Assembly: GCF_937890585.1 (NCBI RefSeq)
Contig: NZ_CALACG010000181.1
Span: forward strand, 1-10,189
Direction: 5' to 3'
Length of the DNA: 10,189 nucleotides
Source: an uncultured Campylobacter sp.
GTDB taxonomy: Bacteria > Campylobacterota > Campylobacteria > Campylobacterales > Campylobacteraceae
Every line of letters begins with the position of its first letter. The stretch's first letter is position 1. The position numbers and the translations under genes are program-made. The notes below the pieces were generated by a model. The model saw only the letters and a list, made by a program, of their open reading frames with translations. It was not told the DNA's origin and ran no database searches. Shown in pieces: positions 1 through 5,697 of this stretch.

Positions 1-12
1 ATCTATCACTAA

Positions 13-46
13 ACAAAAATTATTCTTAAGTTTAAGTAGAATAATT
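13..46 (-). terminator. Probable intrinsic terminator of the DJ-1 family gene
   Basis: A perfect 9-bp inverted repeat, AATTATTCT at 18-26 and AGAATAATT at 38-46, lies just past the stop of the minus-strand gene. Read on the minus strand the hairpin runs straight into a T-rich tract (TTTTTGTTT). The stem is almost all A/T, so strength is uncertain. There is no T tract on the plus-strand side. Confidence 0.5.
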
Positions 47-75
47 AAAATAAAATATTACAATATTTTTATAAA

Positions 76-627
76 CTATTTATAAAGTAAATCACTTTTT
101 ACTTTAAGATAGACCTCTTCGCCAAGCAAATTTTTCACTATAAAAAGCGCAAATTCCATAGAAAATGCAGGGCCCTTTGCGGTGATGATGTTTTGATCCT
201 TTAGCACGTTTTTATCGCTAACGTAGCCTCTTTTGTCGCTTCTTACATTTTCTTCAAAACCAGGATAACAAACAAAATGCTCTTTTAGCACACGAGCTCG
301 CTCAAGCACCATAGGAGCGGCACAAATGGCACAAATTAGCTTACCTTTTTTGTCAAATTCTTGCAAAATTTCTCTTAGTTTGGCGTCATTTGCAAGATTT
401 TCTGCACCAGGCAGACCTCCTGGAAGCACGATCGCATCATAGCCTAGCTCCTCTACCTCACGAAGTGTGACATCAGCTTTTACACTTATGTTGTGAGCAC
501 CTCTGATCTGCGCATCCTTTAAGCTAGCGATAGATGCTATCGCACCTGCTCTGCGTAAAACATCGACAGAGGTTAGCGCCTCGATCTCCTCAAAACCATC
601 AGCTAGGATTACGGCTACCTTTTTCAT
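76..627 (-). CDS. DJ-1/PfpI family protein (YajL/ThiJ-like)
   Basis: A 183-residue cytoplasmic protein of the DJ-1/PfpI superfamily, the normal length for DJ-1/YajL. The N-terminal strand and acidic loop read VILADGFEEIEAL, and Glu16 corresponds to the conserved Glu that hydrogen-bonds the nucleophile. The nucleophile elbow is ICAICAAP with Cys102 matching the oxidation-sensitive Cys106 of human DJ-1. A PGG segment (69-71) and ITAKGPAFSMEFA (148-160) complete the fold signature. Family members have been linked to redox protection, chaperone activity, glyoxalase and deglycase activity. The exact role here cannot be read from sequence. The ATG at 627 has AAAGGA (635-640) seven to eight bases upstream. 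The gene is divergent from the SelW-like gene and nearly shares its promoter, so a common link to redox stress is possible but inferred. Protease or amidase activity seems less likely than a YajL/DJ-1 role. Confidence 0.9.
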   Translation of the reverse strand: MKKVAVILADGFEEIEALTSVDVLRRAGAIASIASLKDAQIRGAHNISVKADVTLREVEELGYDAIVLPGGLPGAENLANDAKLREILQEFDKKGKLICAICAAPMVLERARVLKEHFVCYPGFEENVRSDKRGYVSDKNVLKDQNIITAKGPAFSMEFALFIVKNLLGEEVYLKVKSDLLYK

Positions 628-668
628 AAAATCATCCTTTCTCGTGTTATCTATTCGTTAGGATAAAT

Positions 669-674
669 TTTATA
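669..674 (-). promoter_or_regulatory. Candidate -10 element for the DJ-1 family gene
   Basis: On the minus strand TATAAA is read from 674 to 669 within an A/T-rich run. It would start transcription near 662, about 35 bases before the ATG at 627. No good -35 is visible, which is usual for Campylobacter sigma70 promoters. It shares bases with the -10 of the opposite gene, so the two promoters may compete. Confidence 0.4.
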
Positions 675-678
675 TAAT
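673..678 (+). promoter_or_regulatory. Candidate -10 box for the selW-like gene
   Basis: A perfect TATAAT at 673-678 follows a T-rich stretch. It predicts a start of transcription near 685 and a leader of about 24 bases. A strong ribosome-binding site, AAAGGA at 697-702, sits 6 bases before the ATG at 709. Promoter and ribosome site together show that a translated gene begins at 709 even though its frame meets TGA after ten codons. Confidence 0.6.
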
Positions 679-708
679 CAAAGCTTATTTCACAAGAAAG
701 GACAGAGC

Positions 709-966
709 ATGCAAGTAAAAATTATTTACTGCAACTCTTGAAACTATCGTCCGGTAGCTTCTCGTGTAGAAGATGAAATAAAAACGAACTTTAGTGATGC
801 AAGAGTCGAGTTGGTTGTAGGAGATGGTGGAAATTTCATCGTCGAGGTTAATGGAGATGTTGTATTTTCTAAGAAAGATCGCATCGGAAACGATGAGTCA
901 AGATTTCCTCACGGCGAAGAGATCACAACTCTTATAAACAAATATCTCAAAGAAAAGTCGGCTTAA
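709..966 (+). CDS. SelW-like selenoprotein (Rdx family), in-frame TGA read as selenocysteine
   Basis: The frame from the ATG at 709 reaches TGA at codon 11 (739-741), then stays open to TAA at 964-966. Decoded with Sec the product has 85 residues, the usual size of SelW/Rdx proteins, and begins MQVKIIYCNSU. Cys8 and Sec11 form the C-x-x-U redox motif on the beta1-alpha1 loop of this thioredoxin-like family. After the TGA the family pattern continues: GDGGNFIVEVNGDVVFSKK (residues 38-56) and RFPHGEEI (61-68), matching the G-G-x-F-x-V, S-K-K and R-F-P signatures of SelW. A leader with AAAGGA lies upstream, a SECIS-like hairpin follows the TGA, and a strong terminator follows the TAA. Known bacterial SelW-like proteins are small cytoplasmic thiol/selenol redox proteins whose partners are poorly defined. 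Decoding needs SelA, SelB, SelC and SelD encoded elsewhere. A pseudogene is unlikely given intact conservation on both sides of the codon. TGA is a normal stop for flgS, hepT and mntA here, so general reassignment is ruled out. Confidence 0.9.
758..772 (+). promoter_or_regulatory. Bacterial SECIS-like hairpin in the selW-like coding sequence
   Basis: CTTCT (758-762) pairs perfectly with AGAAG (768-772) around a 5-base loop CGTGT. The loop starts 21 bases after the TGA and has G as its second base. This fits the known bacterial SECIS geometry: a small apical loop about 16-37 nt downstream of the UGA with a G in the first two loop positions, bound by SelB. A competing hairpin, CTATC/GGTAG at 744-757, lies too close to the TGA. 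Confidence 0.7.
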
Positions 967-974
967 TGCTAACT

Positions 975-1003
975 AGCGGGGCAGGCAACTGCCTCGTTCT
1001 TTT
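975..1003 (+). terminator. Intrinsic terminator after the selW-like gene
   Basis: CGGGGCAG (977-984) pairs with CTGCCTCG (989-996) with one G-T pair around a GCAA tetraloop of the stable GNRA type. The stem can be extended by two more pairs (975-998), and TTCTTTT follows. It is one of the few GC-rich hairpins in the window and lies nine bases past the TAA at 964-966, which supports that stop as the real gene end. Confidence 0.85.
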
Positions 1004-1092
1004 GTCTCAAATTTACTCTTTAAAATTTATCTCGTCTTTTTTAGAACTTACAATCCAAAAAAACGCTTCTAAATAAATATTTTCTTATAAAT

Positions 1093-1704
1093 TTAAAAAT
1101 TTTTGATTATCTTTTGTAAATTTTTGATATTTTCTTTGATGTTGTCATCTTTGTAGATCGCCGAGATGACGGCGATAAGATCAGGTTTGGCAAGAGAGAG
1201 CGAGCCGACATTTGTCTCATTTATGCCGCCTATCACGCAAACAGGTAAGTTTAAAATTTGCTTTGCCTGTCTAACCACCTCAAGGTCGCATTTTGGGGCA
1301 TTTGGCTTTGTAGGGCTTACAAAAACTGAGCCAAAAGCAACGTAGCTAGCTCCGTTTTTAGCGGCATTTATGGCTAAGCTTATATCATTATAGCAGCTAA
1401 CGCCCACATATGCGTCCTTGCCTAAAATTTCAAACGCCTCTTTTATGCCCTCGTCCTCCTTGCCTAGATGAACGGCCTTTGTGCCTATCTTTTTAGCAAA
1501 TCTAACGTCGTCATTTACGATAAATTTCGCATCAAATTTCTCGCATAAATTTAAAATTTCACTTACGAGCCTTTCATTTTTGACCGCTTTTTTTGACCTT
1601 AACTGAAAAAATTTAACCCCGCACTCCAAAATTTCTCTAGTGTAACGCAAAGCCAAATTTTCAGGCATTAAAATATCATCGCTAATAGCGTAAATTTCAG
1701 CCAT
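1093..1704 (-). CDS. thiE: Thiamine-phosphate synthase ThiE
   Basis: A 203-residue TIM-barrel enzyme that joins HMP diphosphate to the thiazole phosphate to give thiamine phosphate, in the cytoplasm. Family signatures appear in order: FFQLRSK (32-38), VNDD (63-66), HLGKED (79-84), the GVSCYN loop (101-106), FGSVFVSPTKP (124-134) and VIGGIN (157-162). Length is close to the usual 205-215. GVSCY replaces the G-x-S-x-H of E. coli and B. subtilis ThiE and, with S-P-T-K-P, suggests the proteobacterial variant form rather than a defect. The ATG at 1704 lies inside the end of thiD (8-base overlap), so the two are probably translationally coupled and made in step. TenI, the related thiazole tautomerase, is less likely because the phosphate-binding and PTK motifs of ThiE are present. 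Confidence 0.93.
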   Translation of the reverse strand: MAEIYAISDDILMPENLALRYTREILECGVKFFQLRSKKAVKNERLVSEILNLCEKFDAKFIVNDDVRFAKKIGTKAVHLGKEDEGIKEAFEILGKDAYVGVSCYNDISLAINAAKNGASYVAFGSVFVSPTKPNAPKCDLEVVRQAKQILNLPVCVIGGINETNVGSLSLAKPDLIAVISAIYKDDNIKENIKNLQKIIKNF

Positions 1705-2461
1705 TAAGCCCTGCTTTATGGTCTATAAGCCGTGCGCCAAATTTACTTTTATGAGCATTTTTTATCCCATTTGCAACAAATTTTTTAGCCATTTTTATGG
1801 CGCTTATTAGATCACTTTGCTGCGCTAAAATGGCCGCTAGCGAGCTTGAGAAGCTACATCCTGCGCCGTGCATCACTCTAGGCTCAAAAAGCTCCTCGCT
1901 AAATTTCACCACTTCGCCGCCTTTTAGATAGAGCGTATCCTCGCAAATTTCATCGACTTTTGTTCTCTTTAGCACCATATCGCAAGGCAAATTTGCAAAG
2001 TCAATCCCCAAAATCATAGCCTCATCTACATTTGGCGTGGCGACGTTTGCGAGCTTTAAAAGCTCTTTTAGCGCTTCGATCGCTGCGTCTTCAAGCAGTT
2101 TTGCGCCTGACTTTGCCACGCAAACTGGGTCTATGACAACTGGCACATTTTTAGCTCTTAACTCCTTTAAAAACCCGCTTACAACGGCTATTATCTCCTC
2201 GTTAAAGAGCATGCCAACCTTCACAGCGTCTATATCAAGCTCGGCTAACACCATCTCAAACTGAGCTTTCACCATCTTTGCTGGCATCGCAAGCACGCTG
2301 CTAACGCCATTTGTATTCTGCGCGGTCACGGCTGTGATGACGCTTGCGCTAAAGCAGCCAAATGCCTCGCAGCTTTTTATATCCGCCTGCACTCCTGCAC
2401 CGCCGACGCTGTCGCTTCCCGCAACTATCAAAACATTTTTCTTACTCACCCACACACCCAC
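1697..2461 (-). CDS. thiD: Hydroxymethylpyrimidine/phosphomethylpyrimidine kinase ThiD
   Basis: A ribokinase-fold kinase, 254 residues from the first start (E. coli ThiD is about 266), that phosphorylates HMP and HMP phosphate to supply HMP diphosphate to ThiE. Visible motifs are VLIVAGSDSVGGAGVQADIK (10-29) for substrate binding, TAVTAQNTNGV (43-53), VIDPVCVAKSG (109-119), ATPNVDEA (141-148) and the anion-hole motif GAGCSFSSSLAA (199-210) with Cys202 as the likely catalytic residue. The stretch between residues 150 and 180 is shorter than usual. The start is uncertain: three in-frame GTG codons lie at 2461, 2455 and 2449, with AAGAGA upstream. The GTG at 2455 has the most usual spacing. All three lie within or beside the last codons of the upstream class V enzyme (overlap up to 20 bases), which indicates coupling. 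Confidence 0.93.
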   Translation of the reverse strand: MGVWVSKKNVLIVAGSDSVGGAGVQADIKSCEAFGCFSASVITAVTAQNTNGVSSVLAMPAKMVKAQFEMVLAELDIDAVKVGMLFNEEIIAVVSGFLKELRAKNVPVVIDPVCVAKSGAKLLEDAAIEALKELLKLANVATPNVDEAMILGIDFANLPCDMVLKRTKVDEICEDTLYLKGGEVVKFSEELFEPRVMHGAGCSFSSSLAAILAQQSDLISAIKMAKKFVANGIKNAHKSKFGARLIDHKAGLNG

Positions 2462-3770
2462 TTATCTCTTTTACGTCAAAAGGGTCTTTGACCTGCCACG
2501 AAAGTGCGTATTTCTCGATACTTTTCTTTATCGCACTCACCAAATAATCAATATCCTCAAAGGTATGCGTATAGTGCAGGCTAACTCTCACCCAACCTGG
2601 CTTGTGGGTGAAGCTTGGATCCTCTTTTAGCCCCAAAAGATCATGTCCGTATGAGCCTGCGCACGAGCAGCCAGCACGTGTTTGTATGCCATACTCTTTG
2701 CTTAAAATTTTTGAAAGCTCGTATGGAGCTACGTTTTTTACATTAAATGAAAATATCGCAAGTCGCTTTAAATTTGCCGGACAGTAGCTTATAAGCTCTG
2801 GGATTTCTCTTAGCCTTTGGCAAAAGTAGTCGCTAAGCTCGCTCTCGTTTTCATAAATGGTAGCAAGCCCTATCTCTTCTCTTAGTCTGTAGGCTAAATT
2901 TGCACGTATAAGCCCCAAAATAGGCGGTGTGCCAGCCTCTTCAAGTGCCTCTTGATCCTTTAAAAATATATGGTAGTTTTTGCTCACATAGCTTACCGTG
3001 CCACCACCTGCAAAGCTTGGCACATCGTCATTTGCTAGCACTTTTTTGATAGCTAGTAGCCCACAACTGCCAACTCCGCCAAGAAGCTTGTGCGGCGAGA
3101 TAAAGAGCGCGTCAAAGTAGTCGCAGTCTAAATTTGCATATGCACTAAGGCTCGCCACGTCAAATGCCACGATACCGCCAAATTTCTTCACCATCGTGTA
3201 AATTTGCTTGTAGTCGCTTATGACGCCTGTGACGTTTGAGGCGGCACTAAAGCTAGCGATGATCTCACGCCCTTGGTTTATCTTTAAAATTTGCTCCAAA
3301 TGCCCGAAATTTATACCGCCATCTTTTGCGAGCCTGATGCGCTCAACCTCGCAAAGCGCCTCTTTAAAGCTGATCTCATTTGAGTGGTGCTCGTAAGGAC
3401 CAAGTATAACTAGCGGCGAGTCGTTATTTGGCTTTAGATCAAATCTTCTTTTAGCAGCTGGAGGCACGTAAAGCCCCAAAAGCTCTTGAAATTTCTTGAT
3501 CGCACCAGTGGCACCGTATCCAGTGGCTATGAGGTAAAATCTATCATCAAGCCCCAGTGCGCGCTTTAACTCGCTTCTAGCGTTATCATACAAAAGCTGC
3601 GTTTTATAGGCGTTTGATGATGTTAGCGAGTGGGTGTTGGCATAGGTTTTTAAGATATCAGCGACCTCGTCCTCGATGGGTTTATACGCAAGTCCTGAGG
3701 CGGTGTAGTCGAAATAATGTATCCCTTTTTTTAAAATAATATCTCTTCTAATGTGCTCTAAATTTACCAA
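2442..3770 (-). CDS. Class V PLP enzyme, cysteine desulfurase/selenocysteine lyase-like
   Basis: A fold-type I PLP enzyme of the NifS/SufS/Csd superfamily, 442 residues from a TTG at 3770. Numbering from that start, EHHSN at 127-131 holds the ring-stacking His, VAFD ends at Asp204 (pyridine nitrogen), SPHKLLGG contains the PLP Lys228, and RAGCSCAGSYG (365-375) carries Cys368 and Cys370 where the desulfurase nucleophile lies. The last region, HKPGWVRVSLHY (389-400), is typical of the family. Such enzymes remove sulfur from cysteine or selenium from selenocysteine. Which substrate applies here is unknown. TTG is chosen because AAAAGG (3777-3782) lies 6 bases upstream and a TATAAT -10 (3795-3800) lies just before that. 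The frame also stays open to an ATG at 3872, which would add 34 residues unlike the family. The gene leads a run with thiD and thiE and could feed sulfur into thiazole synthesis, or selenium to the selenoprotein pathway. Both are inference. Confidence 0.85.
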   Translation of the reverse strand: MVNLEHIRRDIILKKGIHYFDYTASGLAYKPIEDEVADILKTYANTHSLTSSNAYKTQLLYDNARSELKRALGLDDRFYLIATGYGATGAIKKFQELLGLYVPPAAKRRFDLKPNNDSPLVILGPYEHHSNEISFKEALCEVERIRLAKDGGINFGHLEQILKINQGREIIASFSAASNVTGVISDYKQIYTMVKKFGGIVAFDVASLSAYANLDCDYFDALFISPHKLLGGVGSCGLLAIKKVLANDDVPSFAGGGTVSYVSKNYHIFLKDQEALEEAGTPPILGLIRANLAYRLREEIGLATIYENESELSDYFCQRLREIPELISYCPANLKRLAIFSFNVKNVAPYELSKILSKEYGIQTRAGCSCAGSYGHDLLGLKEDPSFTHKPGWVRVSLHYTHTFEDIDYLVSAIKKSIEKYALSWQVKDPFDVKEISGCVGE

Positions 3771-3776
3771 CTTTAG

Positions 3777-3800
3777 CCTTTTAGTTTTTGCGTGATTATA
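3777..3800 (-). promoter_or_regulatory. Promoter -10 and ribosome site of the class V enzyme-thiD-thiE operon
   Basis: On the minus strand TATAAT is read at 3800-3795, placing the transcript start near 3788. AAAAGG (3782-3777) then lies 6 bases before a TTG at 3770. There is no clear -35, but the upstream DNA has T-rich runs as in Campylobacter sigma70 promoters. These elements decide in favour of the TTG start over the upstream ATG at 3872. Confidence 0.6.
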
Positions 3801-3820
3801 ATTAAAATTTTCTAAAAATA

Positions 3821-3829
3821 TGCTACAAT
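3821..3829 (+). promoter_or_regulatory. Extended -10 promoter of the DUF234-flgS-hydrolase operon
   Basis: TGCTACAAT is a TGN extension followed by TACAAT (3824-3829), preceded by A/T-rich DNA. It predicts transcription from about 3836, roughly 45 bases before the ATG at 3881. It points away from the minus-strand promoter 20-30 bases to its left. No sigma54 or sigma28 motif was seen. Confidence 0.5.
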
Positions 3830-3880
3830 CCGCCACACAAAGGATACGAAATTTTAGCCATAAAATCGACATTTGAGCGG

Positions 3881-4714
3881 ATGAAGCACCTTAGTATTGC
3901 TGAAGTTATAAAATTTCATCTTGTTTTTGATGACTTTTTATTAAAGGGCTCATACTACGATGTTTTTGAGGCGATTAGGGCTGAAATTTTAGATGATTAT
4001 AAAAATTTGATGGCTAGGTTTTACTTTGACGAGGACAGCGGCGAGGCCATCAAAATGGCTCTCATTAAGCTAGCTAGAAGCGACAGGAAGAAATTTAGCG
4101 TAAATAAAATTTTGCCCCAAAGCATGACAAATAGGGTCTATGCAAAGCTTTTTAGTAAGGATTTTTTAGTGCTTGAAAAGAGCCAAGAAAAGCCACGAGT
4201 AAAAAACAAACGCCAAATTTTAAAAAAGAGCGAGCGAGCTTATAAGATAGAGGATAAAATTCATTTTAACAGCCATTTTTCAAGGTTTTGGTTTAGATTT
4301 ATCGAGCCAAATTTAAGCCTTTTAAAAGAGGGTAAGAGTGAGGAAATTTTAGAGCTCATAAGAAGAGAATTTGACGAGTACGCGAGCCTTGGCTTTGAGC
4401 TTTTAAGTAGCGAGCTAATGGCTAAAAAGCTTGGATTTAACGGCATTTTACTAAGCTCATTTTGGAGCAAAAATATAGAGCTAGACATGCTTTTTAGCAT
4501 AAATGGCAAGATAATAGTTGGCGAAGCAAAGTACAAAGAGCGAAAAATTTGCAAAAATGTCTTAAATTTAGTCCTTCATAAGTGCGAAAGGCTAGGCATA
4601 AAGCCTGATATCGTGGCGCTTTTTTCAAAAAGTGGCTTTAGCAACGAGCTTTTGGGCTTAAAAGATGAGCGGCTTAGGCTTTATGAGATAAAAGATTATG
4701 AGGAGTTGCTGTGA
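3881..4714 (+). CDS. DUF234-type protein with PD-(D/E)XK-like motif, no ATPase domain
   Basis: A 277-residue protein of unknown function. The C-terminal half resembles the DUF234 domain normally fused behind a P-loop ATPase in archaeal-type ATPases: HFSRFWFRFIEPN at 132-144, then FDEYASLGFELL (164-175), then IELDMLF (199-205) and VGEAKYKE (213-220). Glu200, Asp202, Glu215 and Lys217 have the E-x-D ... E-x-K spacing of PD-(D/E)XK nuclease folds. The N-terminal 110 residues are Lys-rich and helical in character, may hold a winged-helix-like segment, and lack Walker A or B motifs, so the partner ATPase domain is absent. No signal peptide or membrane helix is seen. The start has a weak ribosome site (GAGCGG). 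A better one, AAAGGA at 3838-3843, has no ATG/GTG/TTG at proper distance. The end overlaps the GTG start of flgS by 4 bases, and a hypothetical gene next to flgS is known in other Campylobacter. Nuclease activity is inferred, not shown. Confidence 0.7.
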   Translation: MKHLSIAEVIKFHLVFDDFLLKGSYYDVFEAIRAEILDDYKNLMARFYFDEDSGEAIKMALIKLARSDRKKFSVNKILPQSMTNRVYAKLFSKDFLVLEKSQEKPRVKNKRQILKKSERAYKIEDKIHFNSHFSRFWFRFIEPNLSLLKEGKSEEILELIRREFDEYASLGFELLSSELMAKKLGFNGILLSSFWSKNIELDMLFSINGKIIVGEAKYKERKICKNVLNLVLHKCERLGIKPDIVALFSKSGFSNELLGLKDERLRLYEIKDYEELL

Positions 4715-5697
4715 GTGATATCGATATACAAAATGGCCTAAAAAGCCTGATAGAGCAGACCTATCTGATAGAGCGTGAGTATAAAAATTTGACCGCTTCT
4801 TATATGGGCCTGCAAGGTTTTATAAAAGATATCGTGGAAATTTTGCCAAATGCCATTTGGGTGCTTGATGAAAATGATGAAATTTTCTTGCAAAACTCAG
4901 AGGCGCAAAAGCTTGGCAAAGCGCTAAATTTCGTCCCAAAAGATGAGGGCGAGCTAAACTTTGGCTCACAAATTTATCTTGTAAAAAAGGTGGTCAAAGA
5001 TGATAAAAAGATCATCTCAGCTACCGACATAACGCAGGAAAAACGCACCGAGCGCCTAGCCTCGATGGGTCAAGTAGCAGCGCACCTAGCTCACGAGATA
5101 AGAAACCCAATAGGCTCTATCTCGCTTTTAAATTCCACCCTTTTAAAAAGGGCTGAGCCAAAAATTTTGCCTATCGTCGAGCAGATACAAAAGGGGATCT
5201 GGCGAGTTGAGCGCATCATCAAAGCCACACTTCTTTTTACAAAAGGGCTTAGTATCACGCCAAAGGAATTTAACTTTTTAGATATCAAAAGCGAGTGCGA
5301 GGAGGCGCTTAAATTTTATGAGTATTCAAAAGATATAACTTTTGAGCTAAATTTCCCTGATGCCCTTTATAGTGGCGACTTTGACCTCATCGCGATGGTC
5401 TTTCAAAACATTTTATTTAACGCCATAGACGCCATCGAAGAGGACGAAAACGACGAAGGTGTGGTGAGACTAAGCTACGAAAAGACACCAAATGAACATA
5501 AATTTATAGTCTATGACAGCGGAGTTTCTATAAAAAATGAAAACATCGTCTTTGAGCCATTTAAGACGAGCAAGCTAAAGGGCAATGGCCTAGGGCTGCA
5601 CCTTTGCCTGCAGATAATAGAGGCGCACAAGGGCAGCATAGAGATAACCCTTGAGCCAAAGACATTTTGTATAAATTTACCTATAAAGGAGAAGTGA
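4711..5697 (+). CDS. flgS: Flagellar sensor histidine kinase FlgS
   Basis: A 328-residue soluble histidine kinase with no membrane segment. Residues about 10-40 look coiled-coil, and 41-110 resemble a small PAS-like sensor (LPNAIWVLDENDEIFLQNSEA). The H-box is AAHLAHEIRNPIGS (123-136) with His128 as phosphoacceptor. The N-box is FQNILFNAIDAI (231-242). The G1 box is YDSG (268-271), the F-box FEPFKTSK (281-288) and the G2 box GNGLGLHL (291-298). In Campylobacter and Helicobacter, FlgS responds to completion of the flagellar export apparatus and phosphorylates the NtrC-like FlgR, switching on sigma54-dependent rod, hook and minor flagellin genes. FlgR is not in this window. The GTG start overlaps the previous stop (GTGA), with AGGAG at 4701-4705 placed 5 bases ahead. 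The family match is strong. The FlgS name rests on domain layout, size and the Campylobacter context. Confidence 0.88.
   Translation: MSDIDIQNGLKSLIEQTYLIEREYKNLTASYMGLQGFIKDIVEILPNAIWVLDENDEIFLQNSEAQKLGKALNFVPKDEGELNFGSQIYLVKKVVKDDKKIISATDITQEKRTERLASMGQVAAHLAHEIRNPIGSISLLNSTLLKRAEPKILPIVEQIQKGIWRVERIIKATLLFTKGLSITPKEFNFLDIKSECEEALKFYEYSKDITFELNFPDALYSGDFDLIAMVFQNILFNAIDAIEEDENDEGVVRLSYEKTPNEHKFIVYDSGVSIKNENIVFEPFKTSKLKGNGLGLHLCLQIIEAHKGSIEITLEPKTFCINLPIKEK

Noticed and set aside
742..966. The frame after the TGA at 739-741 as an independent small gene or decayed remnant
   Set aside because: There is no ribosome site or good start after the TGA, while an excellent one precedes the upstream ATG. 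The ten codons before the TGA carry the Cys of the C-x-x-U motif, so one selenoprotein explains all the data.
709..966. TGA as tryptophan (alternative genetic code)
   Set aside because: TGA ends flgS, hepT, mntA and the DUF234 gene in this window, and other genes use TGG for Trp.
1005..1092. Small gene or RNA between the selW-like gene and thiE
   Set aside because: The segment is A/T-rich with no start plus ribosome site and no clear hairpin beyond the terminator at 975-1003.
3838..3880. ATT at 3851 as start of the DUF234-type gene, given AAAGGA six bases upstream
   Set aside because: ATT starts are very rare, and the predicted transcript start is too close to that site. The ATG at 3881 is kept, though its own ribosome site is weak.
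3700..3880. TPP riboswitch in front of the thiD-thiE operon
   Set aside because: The predicted leader is under 20 bases and no THI-box sequence was recognised. The other spacers in the operon are overlaps.
5667..5696. Earlier ATG for the cysteine hydrolase
   Set aside because: It would lie 30 bases inside flgS with no ribosome site, whereas AAGGAG is ideally placed for the ATG at 5697.
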